From Coffea arabica (Eukaryota > Streptophyta > Magnoliopsida > Gentianales > Rubiaceae): 64,000 nucleotides of DNA. Positions 52,207 to 64,000 of this stretch are shown piece by piece. The translations under genes were made by a program, and so were the position numbers. The notes beneath the pieces are model-generated. The model was given only the letters and a program-made list of their open reading frames with translations, was not told the DNA's origin and ran no database searches. How positions within the stretch are numbered: position 1 is the stretch's first letter; each line of letters begins with the position of its first letter. The stretch covers positions 43,238,287 through 43,302,286 of the forward strand of contig NC_092326.1 in NCBI RefSeq assembly GCF_036785885.1, given 5' to 3'.

Positions 52207-53977
52207 GGGATAATTTCAGAAACCTCCCCTGAGGTTTCTGACACTTTCACTGACATCCCCTGAGGTTCTCAAAATTTCACTTACCTCCCTTGCTTTTGAT
52301 TTTGTGGTAACAATCCAGTCCAAATCAGATTAAAATATTATTTTCATGTGTGAGAAGGTATTTTTATTCCATAGCTACCCTTTGCAGAAGTTGTATTAGT
52401 AGAAGATTCAAAGAAGAATAAATGATTTGGACTAATTAGTAAAGTTGAGGGGGGGTAAGTGCAATACAAAAATTTGCATGCACCAGATGTGCCATGCAAC
52501 AGTTATTTGGCAGATTTTGCAACGGCTAGCTGCAAATTGCAACGGCCAGAAGGTTTGTTGTTTCAGTAGCAATAGCATATAAAGCAAAGCAACTTAACTA
52601 CCTCTGAGGTTTCAAGCTATTAACATTCTTTGCTACTAATTTGGAGTGATAACAAGTGCATTTGCTGTGCTACAATTAGAGCTCTGAGTAAAAAGTTTTA
52701 GCTGCAACCATGGCCTCTTCAAGCCATAGGGGAGAATCATGGAATTCACCTACATCTTTCTCCATTAAAAACAGGTTTTGCCGCTGTAATCGCAAAGCAA
52801 CCGTAATGATATCAGAGAGTGAAAGGAATCCAGACAAGTTGTATTTCTATTGAGAAATTTCCAACTTTGTGATGAATTTTAAAAAAATTCTACAAAAGGG
52901 GTGATTTTGGGTTTAATTTCCGTCAGGGGGGTCTTCGCATTTGTGAATTTCACAAATGCGAGCTTACAAGAGCTCGCATTCGTGGAATGCGAGCTCTGGT
53001 TATTGAGCTCGCATTCCACGAATGCGAGCTCTTCTCAATTTTTTTTTTCCTTTTTTAAGAGCTAGGGAATTATTTCTAGGAAGCAAATGCGAGCTCTTAT
53101 CTTTTTTATTTTGGTATTTTTTGAGAGGTAGGGAATTATTTGCAGAAATCTTCTAATTTTTGTTTTAAAAAATGTTGCAAATATTTAAAATTTTGCAAAT
53201 AGCTCGCATTTGTTAAATTTGACCTGCAAAAATTGTATTTAACTTTTTTGTTAGATTTCGCATTTATAAGTATGACTTGTAGAAAATTAGATTCAAATTT
53301 AGATGTATTAGGGTTTTAAAAATATTATATAAGTGATAAAAATTTTATAAATTGTAAAAATAAAATCAAACTGCTTGGATAATTAAATGTTATATTTGCA
53401 TAAAAAATAATACAATAATCATAATAATGATAATACAATAATATTGGTGTAATAAAACTGCCATTAATTTAAATATTTACTTATAATGCCCAAAGAGCCT
53501 AATTACCAATTTTTTCTTCTCGCGCTCAAATATAACATTAACCCGCATGCGAGCTAACCTTGAAATAGAAAAAACACAGAATCCCGCTTGCGGGTTTCAG
53601 GAGTATTCGGATATTCTCATATGCACCTATGCAAATCGAACCAACCGGATATCTTATCCGTATCCCATTTTTTTAAATAAAAATCTTATAAATTTGAAAA
53701 ATAAAATCAAATTTAGATGTATTAGGGTTTTAAAAATATTATATAAATCAAGTTTCTATTATTGTTGTTAAGCTTAATTAATCATATCAGATGCCATTAT
53801 GTAACTAAACGGTAGTAATTAACCCCAACTACTTGGGATATATCTGTAATTTTGGCCCTGATGACGTCAGAAAAGGGGCCCAATTTTTTATCAAGGGAGG
53901 TAAGTGAAATTTTGAGAACCTCAGGGGATGTCAGTGAAAGTGTCAGAAACCTCAGGGGAGGTTTCTGAAATTATCCC
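52207..53977. mobile_element. Mutator-like element with 86-bp perfect TIRs (copy B)
   Basis: Exact counterpart of 3388-5158. It includes the GRF-like open frame (52710-52853), the 29-bp palindrome (52968-53033) and the ATAAAAAAA flanking repeats. It was carried along with the larger repeat rather than inserted twice. Confidence 0.8.
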
Positions 53978-54317
53978 ATAAAAAAAAAAACAACAGAGAA
54001 GTAATAAATAATTAATAAACCAATTTTTCAAAAAAAAAATTACTAAAAAAAATGAAAAAGCTCAAAGACTGATAAAACTGGTAAACCCAAAACCCTCTTG
54101 TTGTTTGCAGCCAAGTCCACGATGACTAAATTGAGATATTGGTCTTTGTAGGGGGCTCAATTGACAAAATGGTTTATGCTGCCTTTCCTTCTTACTCCTG
54201 TGAAATTCTACAAAAATCTTGGAGCCTATGGACTCCCTAAATCCATTTTTCTACCCTCCTGAATCATTTCTTGAAGATTTGGAATCACAGAGTCGAGCAA
54301 GTGATTTGTTAGGTTTG

Positions 54318-56785
54318 ATGGAAGGCAGACGCATAAGAAGATTTGGGAGAGGCAGCCAAAGCAGTCGGACCCTTCTGCCACTTCGACTCACTCGCCTTAC
54401 AAACGCTGTTTCTTGTTGGTATGCTCATCTCTCTCATATTAAAATCGATCAAAACCTTTCCTTGAATTTAAAAGAATTCTGGGTTGTGCTTGAATTCAAT
54501 GGAATACAGGTACAGATGACAAATACTTGACAACTATGTGTAATACAGGTACTGCGACTTCAAAACATCTGTCTTGAATGAACCTCTATATCGATATGGT
54601 CGTCGTCATTCCAGGTTTGCCTTTTTATCACACACACACACAAAGAAGGAATTTGTCCAAGCTTTTTTTGTAAGGGAATCGTGAAAGACTAAACGTACAT
54701 TGTTGAAAGATATGCTGCAGAACTGCTTGAGAGCTTTATTGCCTGCATCAGAAACTTATGTGGCAGATTGACTTAGTCACTTAAGATTTTTTTTTTCCTT
54801 TTTTCCATTTATACGAACTTTGAAATTTTTTTTTGGAGACAAGATTGTTTTTTTACCTTTGCTTATTTATTTACAATCGTTTCTGTTTTAGGTGTTTGAG
54901 AGTTTGGTTTTCGGTGGGCCTCGGGTTTAGTCTTACTGCATTGCTTGGAGTAATTTTGGTTAGTCACTGCGCCAGAAATTTTGTCACTATGGAATTGGTC
55001 CGTGGAAGTCATGAAAAACGTAAAAAGGACTGCTATCGTAAAGATGACATGAAATGGTGCTTCCTGGTACTATATCAAATTCTGTGATATGCAAATGACT
55101 TGATTTTCTTGTTTTCTGTGTGTTGTGAGGCAGATTCTTCTATGGGAATTTGGAGGAGCTATCCATCTGTATAAAGGGAATGATGGGATGATCAGTCTTT
55201 TCAACGGATCATTATTTGGGTTTTCCTCTTCGGTTAGTGTTCAAGTGTGCCATGTCATTCAAGTTAGCTAGGCATCCATGAAATTTACTGATAAGTTTTT
55301 GTTAGGACCAGCCCCAAGGAAAGATTCACTTTTAATAAAATGATCTAGATCTTATAGCTGTGCAGCTGCTTGTATCTTCTGTGCTGGTACCTAGCTTTAT
55401 GGAATTTGTCTATTTCTGCAGTTCTTGGTTCCTGATTTAGTACGTTAATGAATAACATTTGGGGTTTTGACTCACTATAAATACAACTTTGGTAATGGAA
55501 TATTCTAGCAGCCTATTGCTGTCTGATACATTGCTGTTGGTTAAGTTGTTTTTGGATCTATAGTAGCATTGGTGCCCAAAACTATTACTGAGAACCCTAT
55601 TGTTTTCTTGTTTGTCTAGCTATTTCTATCCTTTATTGTACATTAATTTAGTTAGATGCATCTTGTTATTCTTCACTATTAGGGCAAGGTGATAATAGTC
55701 TCCTGCTTTTACTAAAGATTTGGGCTTTTTGTAAATACACTGGTTTCTAGACTTACTGAGATCTTCTTCATAGAGTTGGACACCTGAAATCATCTTTCAA
55801 CATTGAGTATCCAAACCAACATGATTGATATCCTCAATTTTCTTTATGTCTTCTGTGTCTGTGTATTAGAAATGCAACAGTTCATTTCTAATTCTATAAG
55901 AACCATAGACTCCATGTTATTTATAATGTGCAGCTAAAATTGATTAAAACCTGTTATCAAACAACTTATGTTCAACGTGCTTCCTTGTTCTTTTCGTAGC
56001 GTTTTAGATAAATGATCTGTATTCAAGCTAATTCTGAAAACTTTTTGCTAAATGAACAGAATGCAGACAACCAAAAGGTCAAATGTTCAACTTGTTTTTT
56101 CCAGTTTGAGCTGGAAATGTTGTGGTTAATTAAATAGTCCAATAGTAGAATAGTTCGTGTGGGGAGTTCGTTTTGATAGATGAATAGATCCATTAATCTG
56201 TGCTTATAGCAAAGAAAAAGTAAACATATAAGTGAAACAGATTTTATTTCACTAACTAAAATTTGTATTGTCCTCAAGCTATTTCATTTCATTATCTCTA
56301 TTTGTTGAGTAAGCTAAGCTTATCTTTTTGTATAATAATGGTTGAGTTGAACAAAAGCTTTAGCTAAAATAGATGAGATCTAAATGATTAAAGCTGGGCT
56401 TCTGCTTAAATACAACTGTATGAACACTGTTTGTATGTATTCAGCTCTTAATTTATTTAAATAATTCCAAATCACTTTTGGACATATACACCTGATTTGT
56501 AGACCAACTACCACATTTTCAACAAGCATTTTGAGACTAATTTATTTTGCCTGTCAGTTTCAGATTTTGAAAGCATTTTAATATTGTGTTTTTTCTGCAG
56601 ATTTCCGGTCTAATCATGTCACTTCCTGATATTGGATACATCTTTCTGTCCTCCATTCTGTCTGTATTCATTCATGAAGTTGGGCATGCTCTTGCTGCTG
56701 CAAGGTTAAGATGTTCTTCACTCTTTTCTGTGGGTCAATGTGATATCATGCATGATGTTGCCTATATATTTTGTTTGATTCAATG
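54318..56785 (+). CDS. S2P: S2P, 5' half, cut by the assembly gap
   Basis: Second copy of S2P. Exons 1-5 are present at 54318-54418, 54549-54614, 54892-54958, 55134-55232 and 56601-56704, and appear identical to the first copy. They encode the N-terminal membrane segments and the HEVGH zinc motif. The copy stops in intron 5 at the run of N. What follows the gap is ARPC2 sequence on the other strand, so the missing S2P exons 6-10 are not in this window. The gap, not a mutation, accounts for the truncation. Confidence 0.9.
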
Positions 56786-57285
56786 NNNNNNNNNNNNNNN
56801 NNNNNNNNNNNNNNNNNNNNNNNNNNNNNNNNNNNNNNNNNNNNNNNNNNNNNNNNNNNNNNNNNNNNNNNNNNNNNNNNNNNNNNNNNNNNNNNNNNNN
56901 NNNNNNNNNNNNNNNNNNNNNNNNNNNNNNNNNNNNNNNNNNNNNNNNNNNNNNNNNNNNNNNNNNNNNNNNNNNNNNNNNNNNNNNNNNNNNNNNNNNN
57001 NNNNNNNNNNNNNNNNNNNNNNNNNNNNNNNNNNNNNNNNNNNNNNNNNNNNNNNNNNNNNNNNNNNNNNNNNNNNNNNNNNNNNNNNNNNNNNNNNNNN
57101 NNNNNNNNNNNNNNNNNNNNNNNNNNNNNNNNNNNNNNNNNNNNNNNNNNNNNNNNNNNNNNNNNNNNNNNNNNNNNNNNNNNNNNNNNNNNNNNNNNNN
57201 NNNNNNNNNNNNNNNNNNNNNNNNNNNNNNNNNNNNNNNNNNNNNNNNNNNNNNNNNNNNNNNNNNNNNNNNNNNNNNNNNNNNN
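56786..57285. other. Assembly gap of exactly 500 N
   Basis: A run of 500 unknown bases, a round number typical of a scaffolding placeholder rather than a measured distance. The left side ends in S2P intron 5 (equivalent to base 7966). The right side begins in ARPC2 intron 7 (equivalent to base 44360). Any open frames drawn through the N are meaningless. Confidence 0.99.
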
Positions 57286-58017
57286 GGTCAACAACTATAA
57301 AAATCAGTACACAGAAGTCAATCTATGAATCAAACCTACAGGAATTTATTGATGTTAAATACTGTATGAGTCAACTAAGAGTTCATCACTACCAAAGGAC
57401 AAGCCACGTTGTCCAAAGGATATGAAAAAAGGTTCTCATTTGATGAAGCTTACACAATAAAATCATCAAAATTAGTTAAATGGCATCCAAATGGTTTCAG
57501 CTATAACTCTAATTCTTCCCCTGCTCCACAGAACAATGTGTCACCACCTCATCTAACCCCCACCCTCTACCCACTCCACAAAGAGAAACAGTACACCGAC
57601 GTTTCATGTTAAAAGAATTCATATTTTGACTGAGATAGCTAGATGCTTGATACTCTCCATCAATGCATTTAGTCCAGACGTTTCACATCTTCTTCATTCA
57701 TTTGCAGCCATTTTTCAGGAGTTCAGACACAAGGTTAACACCTTGTTTTACATTAAAAAACTGAGTACAAATACTTGACACTGCAAAACAAACTCGCAAA
57801 ATTTTGGCTAAACAAAAAGGAAAACTGACAACACGAAGTACAACTTCTGCGAATGAAAAGTTTTCGCCTTAGTCAAGTGCATTCAACCTCAGGCATGAAA
57901 ATTCTAAGTTACATTCCCCATGTTCAAATTGAGCAAAAATGTACATTGACAAGGGAAAGGGTTAAAAAAATGAGATTGTAAACAATCAGGCATCAGATTA
58001 TGTACTGAGAGTCTTAC

Positions 58018-61000
58018 CTTAACATGATAACTCACATATGCATGAAATGTTGATAGACTCCAAACGGTTCTATCCAATTTTCTGCCTTCCACATGACGAG
58101 GGAAAATTACTGCAGTGAGTTAAAAGTCAAAGTGGTCAAGGAGAAACTGGAAAATTTCTAATGGAGGAAACGACTGATGTAAAATTCTGCTGCTACCAAA
58201 ACTAACAAATCCAGCATTTGATGATAATGCTTCTGGAGGAGCTCCCTTCAGTTCGGGGGGAGGAGATGGAGACCACGAACAAGGAGGGGCATTGTTGAGA
58301 CCAGCAGTACGCCTAGCATCTACAAATTCCTGAAATATGACAAAAAGAACGCTGAAAAAACTACCCCTGCACTGGAAAAAGAAAACCAAACAATGCAAAC
58401 TAAAGCAAGTTCACACAAAGATGAAGACAGTGCAATAAATTAGCCAGTTCAAGATAGAAACCAATCGTAGTATGTTCTCTTAATGGCAATTAAATGAAGT
58501 GTTTCAACTCGATCCAACTCTATTAGTTTCAAAGCCCCTATTGATTGCATCATCTCTGAAACTCAAAGAGCAAAAACAGATCAGAAACCAAATTTTGTGA
58601 CCTCACATCCATATATCCACAGTTAAAGTGAAACGGTATAGAACTCAGAACTGCAACTTAATTTCCCAGGTCCTTTTTCCTTTATCATAAACAACCAACA
58701 CCAAAAAAAATGCCCAACAGACTTCTAGCATTTCTTGGCACTTTTTCAAGCATTTTTGCTTACAAAAATGGAAACCAACTAAATAAGTACTTAGAATCCA
58801 GTCAAAAGTGTAACATTACCTTTAGGAAAGAAGTTGCCAGAAGAATATCTATAGAATCTTTGAATCTCATAGGAAATACCACAGTGACCTTTTCCACCTG
58901 CAGACAAGTGTACTAAAACATTCAGAACCCTAAATGCATACTTGACCCCAAAGAGTCACAGTGATTTTGAGAACTTGACTTATTACAAGTATTCCAAGCT
59001 AAGTGATGCAAGAAAAATGGTATTAGATCAGAAGGAAGAAACTCAATTGTATTTGAATATTAGAATGGAAGATAAGAAGAATAATCAACTAAAATAACTT
59101 TAGTAATAAGGCGCCATATGTGATTCTTAACATTTTGATTTCATTCCATACTTTATTGAGATTATTTCTTCAATCAGTTCTCTCAAGAACCAAAGTACTT
59201 GCAAAAATCAGCAATTTCACAAGGTTTTGCTATCAGTTCAGCCTAAATGAATCAAAGTGTGATTTCTTCCCTCGTGCTCCAGTACACAAATTAGTATCCA
59301 TAATTAGCTTAGGGGATGAAATGACTTGCAAATACCTGGAAAAGACCAAAGTATATGCACTTCTACAATCATGGATATGAAAACCATTCACAGAGAAGAT
59401 GGAATGAGGGTTATTCAGTCACAAGCCAACCAATGTTTATATTAGATAAGCTCAGATAAAATAGATTATCCAATCCAATAGAATTTTGCAAGAGAGTCAA
59501 CAGAAGATGAACTCTATGACACATTTACCTGAGGGATGAGAAAAAAGGATTCCATGGGCCGATGCACCAGAGCAACAACCTTGTCAATGTCAGAAGCAAC
59601 TGTCCTAGAAGCAAGCTGTTTAAGAAATACTCTTAACGGGGCACCCAATACCACTTCCCTCACAGATGCAATCTTCGTCAAAACCCCATGTTTATGCTCT
59701 GTAATAGTTCCAGGAAACACTTCAGAGAAAGACCACAAGAAGTATTATATGGATGGATTCTTTACTGCAGGAACTTGAGAATAAAACTGAGAGCAACAGC
59801 CTTGGAGGACAATTGAAGTGAAAACTGAGCTACTACAGTTGAAGCCACAAACACGCAAGCAAATGCAACTTGAGCTTATGGCAATTTATGTCCAATATCA
59901 GTAGCAAAGCATGTTTAGAGTTGTTTGTAGATGCTCAAAGAACTAATAAATCTAGATCATATAAAAGATGCTTAGAGAACTCTTAGAAACTTTAATACTG
60001 TAAAAATCATGCTCAGTTTGTACATATTTGACAATTCTAGGGAAGATAATTCAACAATGCATTATACCTTAACTAATTCCAAGCCAAAAGGATGACGGAC
60101 TCTCAAAGCTTTACGTCATTTCATTAACTACCCAAAAAGCACCTAATTCCATGACCACATATTGTACCTAAAAAAGATCTTTGACTCAAGGACAAAGGAC
60201 AAAAGAATACATACATCCAAAAATAACAATTGGGCAGTAACATGGTACAAATAACATGAAAAGCCCTTGTTTTTCAAAGACAAAAGCTAATAAAGCAAAT
60301 AACCACAGATGAAGGCATCTGAGAAAAAATCCTATCTCTTTCAGCACAACCATGGCAAGATCATAATGACCTTAAAGAAAACGCGTTGAACCTTCATCTG
60401 GAGGAAGTTTTGACAAGTTCAATTTCAATGTGAGACTGAATCCATCTCTTGGAGGATCAAGAATTTGTGCAACCACTCCATATGCTGCTTTTATAGCTTC
60501 TATGGCACCTGGAGGTAGCCCACCAAAGGATACTGTTTCGGGAGGTGGTGGAGGTAAACTCACCGATAAAAAGAGAAGATTGGGATTTTTCATAGAGGCC
60601 TGAAAAATATTTTGGTCATCAAACATGTAAATTAATCATTCAGTAACACTTATTTGGGAGGAAGCATGTCAGCTGATCTGTATCTAAAGGCTGCCCATTT
60701 ACCAAGAACTTGACTAAGATGCCAATAATACCTGAACATGGTAACGGACATCACTGAATTCAATCCAATGGGAATCCAGCTCAACTCCTTTGTCAAGACT
60801 GCAATCAAGCAGGTATGTTTTGTCAATTTTCATCATAAGATTAAAAGATTGGTCATCTACTTTTAATTAAATCCCCAAAGTATCATTGTCCGTAACAGGA
60901 AAGTTACAAATAGTTTATAACCAATCCATCAGTACATACAAAGAGATTAAATCATTATTCAAGTATTTGAAGAATCTTCCTTTAGTCCTTTTATTAAGAA

Positions 61001-62468
61001 ATGAAGCATTTGAATCTCTTTACATTTATCATCAGTCATCAGTGGCACCCAGAAGTTAGTTTTCTGGAAAATCATATTATGGTTTGGTTGCATGCATGTT
61101 CTATCAAAGCCAGATATGAAGAAAAAGAAAATACTGCATAAGAAAAGATTGTGCTCTCCATGCCAAAGAAAGGATTACATTTTGGTGCATTTTCAAACCA
61201 AACGAGAACAACATCAGAGAGTAAAATGCTTTTGAAGGGTCAATGAGTTTCACAATCGCATAAATAATTTTGGCCACAGTTTCCAATACGAAATTATTAT
61301 GACAATGCATAATTCAGAACATAGACGATATGATAATCAGTAGACATGTTGGTCTCAGAACAGCATTGACGTTTCATTGCCAGAAACAATATCTTGATTT
61401 AATCATCCATAGCATTTTGGTAACAACAAACAAATAATAGGTTCAACAACCTAAATGAATTCCCAGTCTTTAAAAGCTTGACAGAGGCTGATTGTTTCCT
61501 TCCCAACAGAAGCAAAGAGAAGGGAATAGTTTGATTGTGGTATCAAATGCTTGCAGCTTCTCCAAAGGCATGAACTTCAACAAAGAGCAATCAACGTTCT
61601 TAAAGAAAACATGTTACCAGCATCAGAGTCCCCATTTGGTAGCAAGTGCAGTTGGCCTTTTAATAATTTTTGTCATATCATTCACAAAATTCAGCTCATA
61701 AATTTGGAAATGACTAATATTTATACCGCCCTTTTGATTCTTGAGTGTAATAGATCTTTTGGTTGGTAAGGAAAAGGAAAATGCCAACTAAAATATAGGC
61801 AATACCACTTGAAGAAAACTTGAATAGTTCCAATCAGAACCTAAATATTCATAAAGCAATACCAAGTCTCATAACTTTAAATGTCTGCGACAGTAATATT
61901 TCAGCCACTATTTACCTAAAAGATAAACTTTATACCTATTCCCTTCATCCCATATCTAAGAAAAGCATAAACACGATAGTTTCCATGTCGATGAATTGAG
62001 GTTTTTCGACCCATTTCCAGGCGACATTAGCAAAACCCAAAAAAAAAAAAAAAGAAGAAGAAGAATCACCTGAGTGTTAAGCATCACAGCAAAATGCCCA
62101 CTTTTTCTGGTTTAAACAACCTCAAACTACCCAAGTTTGAAGCTTTACAATTTGTCCTAACCATGAAAGCCATACAAAATGGCTTGGAAAAACGTACTTC
62201 ATTTCTTGTACGCTTTCCTTTACCAAAGCCACGAAAAAAAGACCAACAAAACGAAAAGAACAAAACTTTATCGCAGTCACATAAAATTGAACAGTTGAAT
62301 TTAACAGATACCATTCAAAATTGCTAAATAGACAAGAAAACAAAGACCCCAGAAGGAAAATTTTGAAGGGAAGCACAATTGGGAAGAGAAAAATGAGAGA
62401 GCGTACTTTTCAAGGCGAGTAGTCAAGATCTGTAAGAGATACTTGGAAGGGGACTGCAAGAGTATCAT
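58018..62468 (-). CDS. ARPC2A: ARPC2A, partial copy C (exons 1-7)
   Basis: Exons 1-7 of ARPC2 lie at 62407-62468, 60732-60798, 60392-60599, 59529-59719, 58820-58897, 58197-58329 and 58018-58109. They are the same as in the complete copy and encode residues 1-277. The contig begins inside intron 7 at 57286, so exons 8-10 (the C-terminal helix and tail) are lost in the gap. No damaging change is visible in what is present. Confidence 0.9.
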
Positions 62469-63151
62469 GGGTGGTAGTCTTGCAGTATTTTCTTTTCTGT
62501 CACCTTCAAATGCTGTTATTCTTGTTCCGGGAAACTGATGATTGTCAAGATCGTGGGTCTTATCAGGCTAAAGGAAATTCTTCTGGGAAGGATCCAGCGC
62601 CGTGTGATCTAAGATGAAGTACTTAAAACGCCCAGATTCCAGAGCTACCGTTTTAGACTGTTTATCCTAACTTTACCGCTTACTGTCTTTAATCAAATTA
62701 CACCGGGCTCCCTCAAGTTCATTTCAATTACTTTTTGAGCTTCTTGCCCTTTTATAAAAGTTTTTGTATGTTATTAGTAATTATTGTTTTGTTGCAGTAA
62801 TTAGTTACTGGACTCAATTTATGGATTTTTTTTTTAAACGTCTCATTAAGGTTTAGCTACAACATTCTTTTTTCTTTGTTTGAGTCTATTTGACAAGTAA
62901 TGTGACTAAATCTTGACCATAGCATAATAGATGATAGATAAGACATAGTAAAATAATTTATTAAAAATAAAATAATACATTATCATTAATTTACATCAAC
63001 TTTTATCTCATTAATTTTGCTAACAATAATAGTAATTGAGACCTTATACATCGAGGGATAATATGCTAACAGTAATAAAAAAAAACTAAGGGATAGTAGT
63101 TAAAACAAAAAGATACATTGTCATTAATTTTCATAACTTTTATCTCATTAC

Positions 63152-64000
63152 TAGAGCAGGCAAAAAAGCGCAAAATCCAACAATCTGCCCAACCCGTTCA
63201 TTAATTTAAAATGATGGGGTTGGATCAATTGGGTTATGGATTTTGTTGGATTGTGTAAGAAAGATCCAACCTATTCATTGGATTGATTGGGTTTTTTATG
63301 TAGGCACCCAATGCCCAACTTATTTGAAAGTAAATACACATATGCCCAATCACTTGCATTTTGACATGTGTTAATAATTCATTGACCAATTTGCATTTAA
63401 AATTCTCATATATATGTTTTCAATCAGTTTTTTAAATTTTTACTTAAAAGAAAAAAAGAAACTTGAAATAAAACTCATAGTTATTTTACTTTTATAACAA
63501 TAGTTAAACTTGCTCAACTTTTATAATAATTTATTATGCCTTTTAAGAGTATGTTGTTTTCCTCCCCTTTTTTTTGTGGTTGTTCTTAGGTTGCTACCTA
63601 TTTCTGTTTGTTAATATTTCGTGTACATAGAATAGAGTTTTAAATTTGTTCTAACTACATTCTTTTACTTTTCTCTAACTTGTTTTATTTCATCGTTAAT
63701 AATTCCTCATCAATGTTATAATACAACAAATTATATGTCTATTACTTACATTTTCAAGCATAATATAATCTAGCATTCAATAATTTAAATACATAGAATA
63801 TTACAACTTACAATAAAACATATATGAATAGTAAAAGTGTTAATAAGTTATGACAAAAAATAAGTTTCAATCAATTACTAGTATTAAAAAGTATAAAGTA
63901 AAACAAAATTTTTTAGCTAATCTATTTAAATGTACAATTTATTATCTAAAATTCACAATACAAGCAATATAAAATATTATTATATTTATGATGTATTTCT
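63152..64000. mobile_element. hAT-like element (copy C), cut by window edge
   Basis: Counterpart of bases 1407-2255. The left end and left flanking duplication are present; the right end lies beyond the window. Confidence 0.5.

Larger units (their letters stand above)
48820..56785. repeat. 48.8-kb repeat, second copy of window bases 1-7966
   Basis: Every base I compared with 1-7966 is the same at offset 48,819, including both transposons, long A/T runs and S2P exons 1-5. The repeat is cut by the window's left edge in the first copy and by the N gap in the second, so its true extent is unknown. Confidence 0.93.
57286..64000. repeat. Repeat of 44360-51074 to the right of the gap
   Basis: This block matches 44360-51074 at offset 12,926 without a difference that I could find, and its part from 61746 also matches 1-2255. 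It runs off the right edge. It is either a contig that overlaps the left one and was not merged, or another copy of the same array. Confidence 0.93.

Noticed and set aside
56586-57425. Long open frames of up to 279 codons spanning 56586-57425
   Set aside because: They run through the 500 N and are artefacts of unknown bases; the real content on either side is S2P exon 5 and ARPC2 intron 7.

Overview
The window is nuclear DNA of a flowering plant, almost certainly a eudicot. It is AT-rich, its genes carry many short GT-AG introns, it holds plant-type DNA transposons, and its three recognisable genes all have Arabidopsis orthologues. I cannot name the species. The three genes are S2P (Golgi site-2 intramembrane metalloprotease, + strand), GlcAK (glucuronokinase, - strand) and ARPC2A/DIS2 (Arp2/3 complex subunit 2, - strand). 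Each is present once intact, and extra partial or rearranged copies surround them.

Layout. 1-723: 5' end of an ARPC2 copy that runs off the left edge. 724-5498: ARPC2/S2P intergenic, holding a hAT-like element (1407-2720) and a young Mutator-like element with 86-bp perfect ends (3388-5158). 5499-11693: complete S2P, ten exons. 11694-18652: gene-poor, with small MITEs. 18653-20462: intact GlcAK with a 5'UTR intron. 19132-32209 and 32210-45300: two tandem copies of a 13.1-kb unit running from the middle of GlcAK to the middle of ARPC2. 43904-49542: complete ten-exon ARPC2. 48820-56785: exact repeat of 1-7966, so the large-scale period is 48,819 bp. 56786-57285: 500 N. 57286-64000: exact repeat of 44360-51074.

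The most interesting object is at the joint between the two 13.1-kb units (32209|32210). The break lies inside a GlcAK exon on one side and an ARPC2 exon on the other, with no shared or added bases, and the reading frame is kept. The product is a new gene (30813-32804, - strand) with the whole GlcAK promoter side and 5'UTR intron, the first 198 GlcAK residues, one junction codon, and the last 96 residues of ARPC2 with ARPC2's own introns and 3' end: 295 residues predicted.

The two 13.1-kb units look identical at both ends but differ by roughly 1% in a sharply bounded central 6.3 kb. The 48.8-kb repeat and the copies beside the N gap look identical base for base. They could be a very recent tandem array, a circular molecule read round more than once, or scaffolding of overlapping contigs. 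I see no operon-like or defence system; the novelty here is structural (nested duplication and a gene fusion).
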